Below, in pieces: positions 11,708 to 23,799 of a stretch of DNA of 64,000 nucleotides; positions within the stretch are counted from its first letter, which is position 1; the number at the start of each line of letters is the position of its first letter. The stretch covers positions 2,046,001 through 2,110,000 of the forward strand of contig CANXME010001453.1 in NCBI GenBank assembly GCA_948144175.1, read 5' to 3'. Below the pieces are notes generated by a model that had not been told where the DNA came from, did no database searches, and saw nothing but the letters and a program-made list of their open reading frames with translations. This DNA comes from Closterium sp. NIES-65 (taxonomy: Eukaryota; Streptophyta; Zygnematophyceae; Desmidiales; Closteriaceae). Position numbers and translations under genes: made by a program.

Positions 11708-14700
11708 TCAAGAGGAGAGCAAGTGAGGCAAGACAGGCACAAGACCCAGCTGGGTGCAAAAGCGCTGATGGTCACAAGGCGCGAGTGCCTTGGTGAACAC
11801 ATCAGCAGTGTTGGCCTCAGAGGCCACGTACGCAAGTCGCAACTGACCACGCTGCTGCAGCTCACGAGCAAGGAAGTAGCGGAGAGCAATGTGCTTCGTT
11901 CTGTGCTCCAAGCGCTGCTCTCGACACAAGGCCAGCATGGCCTTGTTGTCTACGTACAGCACTGGAGGAGAACGAGGCGGCTCTCCAAGGTCAGTCAGCA
12001 GGTAGGTGAGCCAGCGAAGCTCCTGTGCAGCCATGGCCCCGGCGTAGATCTCAGCCTCACAACTGGAGCCGAGAACCGAAGACGAGCGAGTAGACCGCCA
12101 CGAGACAGAGCCGGAACCAAGGCTGAAGGTGTAACCCTGTGACGACCGCTGCGTAGCCTGGTCGTCAGCCCAAGAAGCGTCCGCGTGGCCGGTAAGGACC
12201 ACTGGACTCCGCCCTCCAAGCACTAGCCCCATGCCCGACGTGCTGCACAGGTAGCGCAATACCCTCTTCGCTGCAGCCATGTGCTCTGGTCTGTGTCTCC
12301 CAGGAGCAACATAGCGAGCAAGAATGCTCAGAGGGTATGCAAGGTCAGGTCGTGTGCAGGTCATCAGGTACATGAGGTAGCCAACAAGCTCTGCATACGG
12401 ACCACTCGACTCTACGGACTCATCCGAAGGCAGAGCTGAGAGTGAGTGGCGAGTAGGCAGAGGAGTGGCCTGAGGCGAGGAGTACGTGAAGCCGAAGCGC
12501 TGAAGGACCTGCTGCACCATGTGTGACTGAGTCAAGGTAATGGTGCGGCGTGCTCTGTCCCGAGTGATCTGCAAGCCAAGGTAGCTGCGCAGTTCACCCA
12601 GGTCTGTGCACGTGTGTCTCTTCAGCAGCTCGGACTTCACGTAGGCGAGTCCTGCAGTGTCCGCTGTGGCAAAGACCAAGTCGTCGACGTACACGAGGAT
12701 GTAGAACGGCGGCAGGGAAGTGTCGGTGCGAAGAAACAGCGACGGGTCAGCAGTAGAAGGAGCAAACCCAAGAGCCGCAAGCGTAGTCCTCAGTGTGTCG
12801 TGCCACTCACGCGGTGCCTGACGGAGACCGTAGACTGGCCGTCGGAGGCTCCACTGGGTGCCAGGAGGGAAAGTCCCAGTGAAGCCAGGTGGACGGCGAA
12901 GCCAGATCTCCTCGTGCAGGCTACCCTGCAAGAACGCAGTGCTGAAGTCGAGAGAGTGAAGCTCGTAGTCTCGCTGAGCGGCTATGTGCAGCAGCACCCG
13001 AAGAGTGGTCATCTTCGGGGTGGGAGAGAAGGTCTGAAAGTAGTCAACTCCCTGCCGCTGACTGAAGCCACGAGCAACGTACCGTGCCTTGAAGACAGGT
13101 GGAGAGCCCGGCGGCCGCTTCACCCTGAAGATCTACATGCCACTGACGATGTTCGCCCCAGGAGGGGGAACCGCGTCAACGTAGGTGCCTGTGGACTTCC
13201 AGGAAGCCATCTCCGCATCCATAGCTGCCTGCCACTGAGAGGAGTAGGGACCCTCTACGGCCTCCGCGTAAGAACGCGGAGTCGGGATGTCTAGTGCATC
13301 CGGGTCTCCCTTAGGGGCAAGCAGTACAGACGCGAGATGAGGTGAAGCAGCCGCTAGACACTGTTACTCCTCCTGCCTGTCCTCTAGGACGTCCGTGCCA
13401 AGAGCACACTCACCCCCGACGGACGGAGGACAGACAGACGCAGACTCAGCAACAAGACTAGCAGCGTAGTCGAGACGACAGTGAGCAGCAAAGTCGACGA
13501 GCTCAGCGACCAGTGCAGACGCAGCAGTGGACTCAAAAGAGGGGTCAGTGACGACAGTAGCAAGCAGACGCGTGACAGTAGGACTGGCAGCACGAAGAGA
13601 GTCCGACTCAGGGTCGGCAAGCGCAGGAAGAGAGGACTCAGGAGGAGAAGGCAAAGGGGCACGCAGAGGAGCAGTGGACGGACGCAAAGACATCCGGTGC
13701 GTGCCAGGGACAGGAGGAGGACGCTGACGCGAACTGCGACCACTAGCGCGAGCAGCACGAACAGGCGACGTGGGACGAGACGCAGGCTCACGACGCTCAG
13801 CAAGACCTCCAGTAGGACCAGTGTAAGGAGAGGGAGCAGGCAGTGGAGAGGAAGGCTCCAGCAGGGACTGCGACTGGACAGGCGGTGGACCCTCTACTGG
13901 AGGAGAAAGACCAAGAACCTGCTGTAGGAGCGGAACGAAGTACGGCCGAGGCCGCGCGGCAGCTCCAGACTCAGCAGGGACAGCACCAGCACCCTCAGCG
14001 ACAGCACCAGCGCCACCCACACCTCCAGCGGCAGGACCAACAGCAGTAGGCTCAGCACCAACGCCCTCAGCAGCTCCAGCTCCAGGAGGACCCGCAGGTC
14101 CAGCAGCTCCGGGACCGGCAGCACCCGCACCCTCGACGGTCGAAGAAGCTCCAGCTCCAGCTCCAGCAGCACCTCCAGACTCAGCAGCATGCCTCCAGCG
14201 GCGAGCGAACCACTCGCGCAGCTCCTGTGGAGAGAGGGGCTCCCGGCGAGACGCAGCAGCAGGAGAAACCCCAGGCTCAGCAGCTCCAGACGCAGCACCC
14301 CCAGGCTCAGCAGCTCCCAGCTCAGCACCCTCAGGCTCAGCAGCTCCCGACTCAGTACCCCCAGATCCAGCACCTCCAGGCACAGCACCCCCCGGCTCAG
14401 CACCCCCAGGCTCCGCACCCTCCGCCGTAGCACCCTCAGGCCCCGCACCCCCAGCAGTAGCACCCCCAGGCTCAGCACCCCCGCGCACAGTACCCCCAGA
14501 GTCAGCACCCCCAGGCTCAGCACCCGCAGCAGCACCAGAGTCACCAGTAACCTCGACCGGGTCAACGGCGTCTACCTGGGACACACCTGAGGGGGCAGGA
14601 ACCTGAGGGGGAGGGGGTCTACCGGGGGGGGAACCGGCACAAGGAAGTCCGGGGGAGGGGGGAGGGAAGGAGTGCGGTAGGGGAAGAGACGGTAGAAGGG

Positions 14701-16085
14701 GACTGACTCGTCGAACGTGACGTCCTGGGAGGACAGAACACGACGAGAGGAGGGGTGGTAAAACTGCCACCCTGGGGCGTCAGTGGGGAAGCCAAGGAAG
14801 ACACAGGGAGCAGCACGAGGGGACAGCTTGTCCGCAGACCAGTCGCGGACAAACGCCCGAGATCCCCAGACACGGAACACAGACGCATCGCCAACCTTCC
14901 CCGTCCACAGCAAGGCAGGGGACATCGCAGGCCGAGAGACCCGGGGGTGAAGGTTGAGCTGATGCGCCGCGTATCTCACCGCAAATGGCCACAGAAAATG
15001 GGGGGAAGCCGCATGCATCATGGATGTACGAGCGACATCCATGACCATGCCAATGCGGCGCTCAGCAATCCCATTTTGCTGTGGTGAGTCCGGAAGCGTG
15101 AAGGTCTGGCGGATCCCCCGTGCGCGACAGTAGTCTCGCAGAAGGCGAGAAGAGAACTCTCCGCCTCTGTCAGAGTGCAGACGCAGAACAGGAAAGTCCG
15201 AGCCGAAGCTCTTCCTGAGCTGGAGACGAGCCTCGCGGATCCAGTCGATCAGCACCTCAGTGACCGCACCCTTGCTGCGCAAGGGGAGGACTATGGTGTA
15301 ACGCGAGTAGTCGTCAACCACCAACAGGAAGTAGCGCTCGTAACCCTGCCCACGGACGGGGGCTGGGCCCCACACATCCATGTGAAGCGTCTGCAGGGGA
15401 GCCTCTGTCGGGGGGAAGTGGGAGGAGTGAGGAGTAGCCCGGAGGCGACCCTCGACACAGGGGACACAGGAAGGTCCTGGCCCGGAGGGGAGAGGAGGGA
15501 GAGACTGGGGAAGACCAGAGACAAGGACACGGGAAGCCATGCTCCGAAGACGGGGCAAGGAGGGGTGGCCAAGACGGTGGTGCCACAGGAGAGTCTCGTG
15601 AGACAGGAGGCGACAAGAACAGGGGGCAGACTCAGGACCTGACCGGGACGCAGCAGCAAGTACCTGACCCGACGCAGCCACCTGACCAGACGCAGGGACA
15701 GGAGGAGACTCAACGGTCAGGGTGTAGAGACTCGACCCCGGCCGACGCGAGAACGTGGCCAGGTGTCGGCCTGTGCGTGCCTCCGTGCAGTGGGTCACCC
15801 GCTGACTCGCAGGAGTGAACTGGTGAACACCCACATCCTGCAGGTCCGCTCCACTCACCAAGTTCGTAGAGAACGAGGGAAGGTACAGACCCGACAGGGT
15901 GCCCGAAGGGGCAGCCGGACACGGGAGGACAGTGGAGAAGTGAGACAGGACAGGACCTCCAGAGGGGTCAGCAAGGGAGACTGCAACCGGCCGGCCGAGC
16001 GGCGTAAGGGTAGTGCGGTCTCGAAAGAAGGAGCGAGAAGCTCCGGAGTCAAGTGTGAAAGTGAGGGAGGACGAGGACGACGCAG
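11708..16085 (-). pseudogene. Element A pol remnant (PR-IN-RT-RH), interrupted
   Basis: In the direction of translation: protease (DSGASRSFF, around 16050), integrase zinc motif (HHRLGHP ... CVPC), catalytic DDE (HMDVWGP, LHSDRGGEF, QNGIAERR), a Gly/Ala/Glu/Pro repeat spacer, RT (YVDDLVF near 12690) and RNase H (DASWADD, SCEAEIYA, YVDNKAML) to the stop at 11708. Breaks compared with copies B and G: a frameshift in the proline-rich region near 14600-14635, a TAA in place of a Leu codon at about 13366, and a TAG in place of Trp at about 13132. The RT/RNase H part (11708-13123) is an open block. No gag precedes it. The domains are certain; activity is very unlikely without complementation. Confidence 0.93.
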
Positions 16086-16109
16086 TACCTGGCGGGCCGA
16101 CAGGAGCAG

Positions 16110-16430
16110 CGGCGGGCCGGCAGGAGAGGCGGCGGAGCCGAGTCAGGGGAGGCGGCAGGGCCGCGTCAGGGGAGGCGGCGGAGCCGCGTCAGGGGAGGCG
16201 GCGGTGCCGCGTCAGGGGAGGCGGCGGAGCCGCGTCAGGGGAGGCGGCGGGGCCGCGTCAGGGAAGGCGGCGGGGCCGCGTCAAACAGGCGGCGGGGCCG
16301 CGTCAGGGGAGGCGGGAGAGCCGCGTCAAACAGGCGGCGGGGCCGCGATCAGGAGAGGTGGCGGGGCCGCGTTTGAGGGACAGCGGGGCCGCGAGGGAAA
16401 AGGCGACCCGAGGGGTCGCTAAAAAAAAGG
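16110..16430. repeat. GC-rich leader repeats of element A
   Basis: About 23-bp units of the type ccgcgtcaggggaggcggcgg, lying between the primer-binding site and the coding region. Equivalent leader arrays occur in B, F and G. Open frames through it are artefacts. Confidence 0.85.
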
Positions 16431-16498
16431 CGCGCCTCGGGGCGCGCTTCGGTGGGCCCTAAAAAAAACGGTCCTAAGGTAGGACCCGCTTTATACCA

Positions 16499-16603
16499 TG
16501 TGAAACAAGGAAAACAGGAATGAAATGACTATGGAAGGTTGGGTACAAATACAACCCTATAAACCCTGTACCCCATATGTGCTACCCCACTATAGCCTAC
16601 AGA
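16499..16603 (-). repeat. Truncated LTR of element A (5' LTR)
   Basis: 105 of 128 bp remain. The terminal TGTC end is lost at a junction with the duplicated flank, where LTR and flank share caga. Confidence 0.92.
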
Positions 16604-16790
16604 GCACTTCCCTGCTGGTGCGCCAGCGAAGCACCAACTTGTGAAGATTCTGGTTCATGCACCAGCAAAGCACCAATCAGAGCACTTCTCTGTGCAACAC
16701 GGCAACGATTATGATTCGTCGCCTCGATGGCTCACCCGCCGCCACCTCTCATATCGCTAGAGAAGGATGTGCATAAGCTAGGGTGTCAAA
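16600..16790. repeat. 191-bp duplicated flank, right copy
   Basis: Second copy of 11178-11368, placed immediately after the broken LTR of element A. It continues without interruption across the insertion point (gtgtcaaa then agcctgagc). Confidence 0.93.
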
Positions 16791-17109
16791 AGCCTGAGCT
16801 TGGATTAGCTGCAAATGTATTTGCGGGGACAGCTGCCAAGTGTAACCTTGGTCAACAACAAGTAAAATTCAAGTCGCTAAAGGGAGATCGCGTAGAGATG
16901 TGGTCAGAAACAAGCAAAACAGTCATTATGTACAAATTTGTGTGCTTACAAACATATTACATTTCAAAAAGTGTCTCACAGAAATGCCATATTGGAAGCC
17001 ACAGAATTGGCTAAGTGTTGGGAATTACTAAGTTGGGTTTTTTTTGTTGTTTTAAACGATAGATTTAGGTATCCTCTAGAATACTATTAAGTTGGGTTTT
17101 TTTTGTCTG
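16791..17109. other. Spacer, no gene recognised
   Basis: Moderately AT-rich. A 95-codon frame starting at 16727 in the duplicated flank runs through here, but its product resembles nothing I know. Two copies of a tttttttgt-type run occur near 17040 and 17100. Confidence 0.4.
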
Positions 17110-19910
17110 GTTCGCCCCAACCCATGCGCAAACAAGCGTCACGGGTTGGATACTTGTGCGAATGAGCTCAAACCAATTCCTATGGCAAGGTACTTGATTG
17201 AAATACATGAATGTGTGAAGAAATGGTGCAAAACAAAACCACCATACAATGGAACCGTGACATGTTTCGTACTGTCATATCCTTGATCAGTTCAAGACCA
17301 TCGAACGCACAAACAAGCATCACGTGCTGCGTAGTTGTGCGAATGAGCTCAAACCACTTCGAATGGCAAGGTATTTGATTGAAATACCTGAATGTGTGAA
17401 AAAATGGTGCTAAAAAAAACCATCAAAGGATCAAATGGTGACATGTTGCGTACTGGCCTATCTTTGCACAGTTTCAAGCCCTCGAATGAACAAACAAACG
17501 TCACGTGCTGCGTAGTTGTGCGAATTAGGTAAAACTAGTTCCTATGGCAAGGTAATTGAATAAAGTATGTGTATATGAGACGAAATGGTGCTGAAAGAAA
17601 CAACCAAACGTTGAAACGGTGACATGTTTCGTACTCGCCAATCCTTGCACAGTTTCAGGCCACCGAACGCACAAACAAGGGTCACGTGCGGCATAGTTGT
17701 GCGAATGAGCCCAAACAAGTTCCTGCGGCTAAGAATCTAGAACTCGGGAAAAATGTGGAGAAAATGGGGCAAACAAAAACATATAGATGACGAAACGGTA
17801 ACATGTTGCATACTGGCCTATCCTTGCACAGATTCAGGCAATCAAACGCGCAAACAAGCGTCACGTGCTGCGTAGTTGTGCGAATGAACTCAAACCAGTT
17901 CCTTTGGCTAGGGGAATGGATAAACTAGGAAACTGTGTGAAGAAATAAGGCTAAAAAACACATATAGACAACGAAACGGTGACATGTTGCGTACTGGCCT
18001 ATCCTTGCACAGATTCATGCCATCAAACGCGCAAACAAGCGTCACGTGCTGCGTAGTTGTGCGAATGAACTCAAAACAGTTCCTATGGCTAGGGAGATGG
18101 ATAAAATAGGGAATTATGTGAATAAATAAGACTAAAAAAAAGATATAGTGGACGAAACGGTGACATGTTGCGTACTGGCCTATCCTTGCACAGATTCAGA
18201 CCATCAAACGCACAAACAAGCGTCACGTGCTGCGTAGTTGTGCGAATGAACTCAAACCAGTTCCTATGGCTAGGGAAATGGATAAAATAGGGAACTGTGT
18301 GAAGAAATAGGGCTACAAACAACATATAGATGACGAAACGGTGGCATGTTGCGTACTGGCCTATCCTTGCACAGATTCAGGCCATCAAACGCACAAACTA
18401 GCGTCACGTACTGCGTAGTTGTGCAAATGAACGCAAACCAGTTCCTATGGCTAGGGAAATGGATAAACTCGGGAACTATGTGAAGAAATAAGGCTAAAAA
18501 ACACATATTGACGACGAAACGGTGACATGTTGCGTACTGGCCTATCCTTGCACAGATTCATGCCATCAAACGCGCAAACAAGCGTCACGTGCTGCGTAGT
18601 TGTGCGAATGAACTCAAAACAGTTCCTATGGCTAGGGAGATGGATAAAATAGGGAATTATGTGAATAAATAAGACTAAAAAAAAGATATAGTGGACGAAA
18701 CGGTGACATGTTGCGTACTGGCCTATCCTTGCACAGATTCAGACCATCAAACGCACAAACAAGCGTCACGTGCTGCGTAGTTGTGCGAATGAACTCAAAA
18801 CAGTTCCTATGGCTAGGGAGATGGATAAAATAGGGAATTATGTGAATAAATATGACTAAAAAAAAGATATAGTGGACGAAACGGTGACATGTTGCGTACT
18901 GGCCTATCCTTGCACAGATTCAGACCATCAAACGCACAAACAAGCGTCACGTGCTGCGTAGTTGTGCGAATGAACTCAAACCAGTTCCTATGGCTAGGGA
19001 AATGGATAAAATAGGGAACTGTGTGAAGAAATAGGGCTACAAACAACATATAGATGACGAAACGGTGGCATGTTGCGTACTGGCCTATCCTTGCACAGAT
19101 TAAGGCCATCAAACGCACAAACAAGCGTCACGTACTGCGTAGTTGTGCAAATGAACGCAAACCAGTTCCTATGGCTAGGGAAATGGATAAAATCGGGAAC
19201 TATGTGAAGAAATAAGGCTAAAAAACACATATTGACGACGAAACGGTGACATGTTGCGTACTGGCCTGTCCTTGCACAGATTCATGCCATCAAACGCGCA
19301 AACAAGCGTCACGTGCTGCGTAGTTGTGCGAATGAACTCAAACCAGTTCCTATGGCTAGGGAAATGGTTAAACTAGGGAACTATGTGAAGAAATAAGGCT
19401 AAAAAAAAGATATAGTGGACGAAACGGTGACATGTTGCGTACTGGCCTATCCTTGCTCAGATTCAGGCCATCAAACGCACAAACAAGCGTCACGTGCTGC
19501 GTATTTGTGCGAATGAACTCAAACCAGTTCCTATTCCTATGGAAATGGATAAAATACGGAACTGTGTGAAGAAATAGAGCTAAACAAACCATATACATGA
19601 TCAAACGGTGACACGTTGCGTATTGGCCTATCCTTGCACAGATTCAGGCCATCAAACGCACAAACAAGCGTCACTTGCTACGGAGTTGTGCGAACGAACT
19701 TAGACCAGTGGCTAGGGAAATGGATGAAATAGGGAACTGTGTGAATAAATAGGGCTAACAAAAGCATACAGACGTTGAAACGGTGACGTGTTGCGCACAG
19801 GCTTATCATTGCATCGATTCATGCCATCGAACGCACAAACGAGCGTCACGAGCTGTGTAGTTGGGCGAACGAGCTCATTCTAGTTCCTATGGATAGGGAA
19901 TAGACTGAGT
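17110..19910. repeat. About 181-bp satellite array, about 15 monomers
   Basis: Head-to-tail monomers recognisable by gacatgttgcgtactggcc, then caaacaagcgtcacgtgctg, then a tail ending in a run of A. Spacing between the same landmark in successive copies is about 181 bp in the central part. Outer monomers at both ends are more diverged, inner ones nearly identical. The repeated minus-strand frames of about 78 codons are monomer shadows, not a gene family. Nucleosome-scale length fits centromeric or heterochromatic satellites, but centromere function cannot be inferred from sequence. Confidence 0.95.
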
Positions 19911-21042
19911 TGTGTGATTATTAAATGCTAAAAATACAAGTATATACAAGAATGATGATACATCGACTACGAGCAAGTATTTAATATTTTTAAAAAAACA
20001 TGTCAAAAAGTTTAAAAAATATGATAAAAATTTGCATATGAAGCATTGGCAAGATATTGGCAAGGTTTACACTAGTATTGGCAAGATATTTGTTTCACGA
20101 ATATCTCAATATCCACCGAATTATAATACCAAGCGGGTTGACAAAAAAATGTAACATTACCAATTCAAGTTTAATAGCACTGTTTGTTACAATTTCTTGC
20201 AATATGAAAAGCGCGATGAACAGTTTGCTACCACGAAACCATCTAGCTGGGCCTGCGGAGTTGACTTCAAGTGCCCAGAATCACGCGCACCACTTCGAAA
20301 AACACGCAACACCCTAACAACACTCCCACGAATCATGCGAGCAACATTCTCGCATGATTCCCAACCCTTGAAAGACGAGGAAGATGCAAACAAGATTCGC
20401 GCATGTCACAATCCCCTCCCCCCTGTTTTGCGATGTAGCATGCGAGGCTATGTTAGGGTTGGCTCGCCAAACCACGGAACCTACAGCGAAAGCTTCTACG
20501 ACGGCGGAATGAAGGCGGAGGAAGCGTGTGGACTATTCTAGAGTGAAGCGGTGGAAATCGGGCTACAGTGAAGAGAAGCGTGAGAGAAATCGAGAAGAAA
20601 TGTGCTAGGAAGAGATGAGAACCATCGAGAATGGGAGTGACGGGAGAAAATGTGGTTCGAGACCAAGGCGCGTTCGAGAAGGTGCTGGATTCGGACTCAA
20701 GGAGTGTTTGGTGAATTGGGTTCGGTTACGTGTGCGACTTGGGGTGAACCGAGGCTCGCAAGATTACTTGGTGCAAATATTTACAGATCCTTACTCAGGT
20801 ACTCGTTAGCGAGGCCATCCCGAGGGCCACGCGACCAACTCGTTCGGCCTACATTTCCGCATCCAAACTTCACAGAGTCGCCTCCGCAGCAATCGCGACC
20901 TTTCGCGATCCAACCTTTCCCGACCTCCTCGCCTAGCTAGGTTTTCCCCTATTTATGCCACACTACTTTCCTTGCATCGTCATTCTGTAATTCACATTCT
21001 CGATATTCGTTATTCTTCTCACTCTGCAAGTTCATTTACACC
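19911..21042. other. AT-rich spacer grading into a probable old LTR end
   Basis: 19911-20200 is AT-rich without features. From about 20200 to 21042 the sequence ends in a typical retrotransposon LTR 3' context (short upstream pyrimidine-rich stretch, ...ttcatttacacc) directly before an initiator-Met primer-binding site. The LTR start could not be located because no second copy is in the window. The short frames within show no domains. Confidence 0.4.
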
Positions 21043-21054
21043 TGGTATCAGAGC
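21043..21054 (+). other. Retrotransposon primer-binding site (initiator tRNA-Met)
   Basis: tggtatcagagc, the standard plant copia complement to the 3' end of initiator tRNA-Met, placed two bases after an LTR-like ACA end. It indicates a plus-orientation LTR element starting to the left. The copia RT/RNase H remnant at 24397-25600 could belong to the same element. Confidence 0.65.
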
Positions 21055-22227
21055 TACCTTCCTAGCCTACCCCGCTTTTTAGAATGTAATAACCCTCGGG
21101 GGGGGGGGGGGGGGAGGAAGGATGCCTTGGGGTCTATGAATTGCGTAGGCCGGCCAGGAGAACGAGTTGGTTGCTCCTCGCGGCTATGTCTTTACGAGCA
21201 CTCCTTTGGCACCGCCTAATCCTTGCCTCGACCGGTCGCGATTGACCGTTGCCTCCCTCACCCCGAGCAACGGGCAGCTGTAGCGACATTAAATGCGAGT
21301 TACTATTTCTGTTGCGTTTTTACCGACAATTTTGGATTTTTTTGAGGCAACTGGCGTCAGCGGACCTGCGTTGGCACCTACACGAAATTTGCGGAAGTCG
21401 TCAACGTGTGTGGCAGTTGACGTCGTCGGACCTGAGTCAACAACTACGCGACAATTCCGGAGTGTAACTCGGCAGCTGTTGACAACGGGCATGCGTCACT
21501 ATGGGTGACGATTTCGGATCAACTGTGGAGAAAAGGACGGCCGGGGAACTCGCCAGGCGCAAATGGAGTTTTTGCGTCCGAAAAAAACGGTGGCGATGAG
21601 AGACGACACGCGAAATGCCCAATTTATGCAACTGCCGTCCCGCCCGACTGAAGTGCAGCGGCTTTTACTGCATGGCGGCCTCGTTATCGAAGATTTCGGC
21701 AGGAGCGCATGTTGACAGACAGCACTTTCAGACCCACCGACACTTACGGGCTGCACCGAAAAACGGAGCGACCATATCGCACTTAGCAGAAGTGGGGCGC
21801 AGGCGACGAGGGAAACCGAGGAAGGTACCCTCCGAAAACAACTCATGCGACACTGCGTGCCTGGTGTTGTTGCAAGCTGGCCGGCAGTATCGAGAACAGT
21901 TTCTTCTGGCCGGGGAAGTTGTTTTCGGGGACAGTTACTAACAACCCACGATTAGACGGCGTCCAAGGTACCGCCCGACCTTTTGGGAGGAGTCGGTATA
22001 GGCTGTCGGGACACACAGGAAGAAACGGCCCAACGGCTAAGCGGGCGTTGAAGGACGCCATGGGAAGCAAATTAAAAGCCGGTGGAACCGATCCGCGACC
22101 CTACTTCGCCCGAACCTCAGCATCCCCACCAATTACTGGTTCCGACTCATGCAGTGGACCTTGTTAACAACGTGGACAACTTGGTCGGATGTACGGGAGA
22201 AGCAGCCGACCGTTCATAGTGAGGGAG
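21055..22227. other. Spacer with an 18-base G run, no gene recognised
   Basis: Contains a G homopolymer at about 21097-21113 and scattered short frames without recognisable motifs. If the primer-binding site at 21043 is real, this would be the leader and gag region of a heavily decayed element, but no gag similarity can be seen. Confidence 0.4.
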
Positions 22228-22620
22228 CTACTCGACGGGCTTCGTTGAGCTGCAGGGTGTCACTGTGGTGTTGCCGTCGACCAAGGGTGCTCGACGGTTG
22301 CAGCTGACTGGGCTGGTCCGTCGGCTAGGAGAAGCAGTTCGATGGGGAGGTCGACGGAGCAGTCCGTCGACCTGACTCGTGAGCGCCAGTCGACGAGGGG
22401 AGCTCGGCGACAGCAGCCGACAGTGCTGGTCGACGGAGGGGTCCGTCGACCAGGGTGTTGCTCGACGGGAGCTGTGGTCGACTAGAGGCACTTGGTGGTC
22501 GACCAGAGCATCTGGTGGTGTCCAGGTCGACCGGATAACCTGCTCAACAAGTTCTGCGGGGGCATGCGAACGTCGTCGAGGCGACTTCGAGCTCGCATCC
22601 TGAAGTCGATGTGGCTCGTC
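22228..22620. repeat. GTCGAC-rich degenerate repeat
   Basis: Irregularly spaced units containing gtcgac/cgtcgac palindromes (for example gtcgacggagcagtccgtcg). Similar words recur at 22740-22830 and 25680-25740, so these segments may derive from one element. Confidence 0.55.
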
Positions 22621-22909
22621 AGGCACAGACAACAGCTGACAAATGCAAAATGATGCAAGTCGGATCAATCGTCCGCGCGCACTGCTGTCTTTTGCGGGGC
22701 AACGCTGGACAGCCACTCTACTGCAGCATTGGCACGTAGTCGACCTGCTGCGTTGGCAGGTTGCCTTTCTGTAGTGCTGGCGCGGCTCCTCTATGCAACG
22801 CTGGCAGGCGGTCGACCATGCAGTGCTGGCGGTCAACCAGGCTAGCTGCAAAGTTGCTACGTGCCTGTTAGACTTTCCTATGCTGCAAAAGTTGGTAAAG
22901 GATGGGAGC

Positions 22910-23385
22910 TTGAAGGGGGCTGGAGGTGAAGGGGGCAGCAAAGGAGGGCAGTGCAGCACGGTAGCGAGTGTCGCTAGTGAGAAGGTGGGTAATAAGGCCG
23001 TCGACTGTGGCAAAGGCGGAAAGCTAGGGAAAAAGGTAGGGCAGTAGAAGGCGGCTGAGAGCAGCAGTGGCAGGGGAGGAGTAGCGGGCGACTACAGCGT
23101 TGTACAGGGCTTTAAAAGTGTTGTGCTGGCCAAAGTGGGCGCCTTCGGCTAACGGTAAGTGGTTGCGAACGCCTAGGCGAGCTGCAACATCACGGGTAAG
23201 CCACTGTGAGCGAGTCGCACTGTCAGCTGTGTCGGGAGGGGCAAGAGAGGCTCCAGACGTGAGCTCAAACAACGAAACGCCGTCTCTAGAGTTGCTCAGT
23301 AGGTACAGCTGTAAGTCGTCGAGCCACGTATCGAACAGGATCGGACAGCCCTATGGATCGAAAGTGGCGACGCTGAGAGTAGCCG
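22910..23385 (-). pseudogene. Copia gag fragment of the GC-rich superfamily
   Basis: Minus-strand translation matches the N-terminal half of the gag of elements B, D and F: WLDDLQLYLL, FELTSGAS, RSQWLTRDVAARL, VVARYSSPATAALSRL, then a stop near 23024 and further matches (ITHL, SDTRYRAALP) in a broken frame. It has an early stop after the start region and no downstream zinc or pol region. It is an old truncated copy. Confidence 0.85.
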
Positions 23386-23799
23386 TAGCGGGCAGAGCGG
23401 GGTGGCGCGCAAGCAGCAGGGCAGCACGCACAGGGCAGGGCGGGGCGGCGCACAGCTAGGGCAGGGCGCCGCAACTGGCAGGGCAGGGCGCCGCAACTAG
23501 CAGGGCAGGGCGGTGGCCAGCAGGGCGGCACGTGGGCAGGGCAGGGTAGGGCAACAGCCAGCAGGGCGGCGCGCGGGCAAGGCAAGGCAACGCGGTGGCA
23601 AACAGAGCAGCGCGCGACGAGGAAGGGCGGCGTGCAACAGGGAAGGGCAGTGCGCGGGCAGGAAGGGCGCCGCACGGCAATGAAAGGCGGTGCGCTGTAG
23701 GGAAGGTCGGCGCGCGGGCAGTAAGGGCGGCGCACTGGTAGGGCAGGGCGTGCGCGGGCGGCGCAATGCTGGGCAGGGCGGGGCGTGCGCAGGCAATGC
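23386..23799 (-). repeat. GC-rich leader of the same copia fragment
   Basis: Irregular repeats of gcgccgca.../gggcagggcg type, matching the position and composition of the leader that precedes gag in this superfamily. It ends abruptly at an LTR boundary at 23800. Confidence 0.7.

Larger units (their letters stand above)
11369..16603 (-). mobile_element. Copia element A, gag-deleted, minus orientation
   Basis: Read on the minus strand: partial 5' LTR (16603-16499), initiator-Met primer-binding site (tggtataaagc, complement of 16488-16498), GC-rich leader, then directly protease, integrase, spacer, RT and RNase H, the polypurine stem-loop (11499-11519) and a complete 3' LTR (11496-11369, 128 bp, TGTC...CACA). 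The two LTRs differ at about one position over the shared 105 bp, so insertion is recent. About 2 kb that carries gag in the relatives is missing: leader sequence joins straight to the protease region near 16085. The first 23 bp of the 5' LTR are replaced by duplicated flank. It cannot supply Gag itself. Confidence 0.92.

Noticed and set aside
17682..19604. Family of minus-strand frames of about 78 codons each
   Set aside because: One per satellite monomer, with the same period; shadows of the 181-bp repeat.
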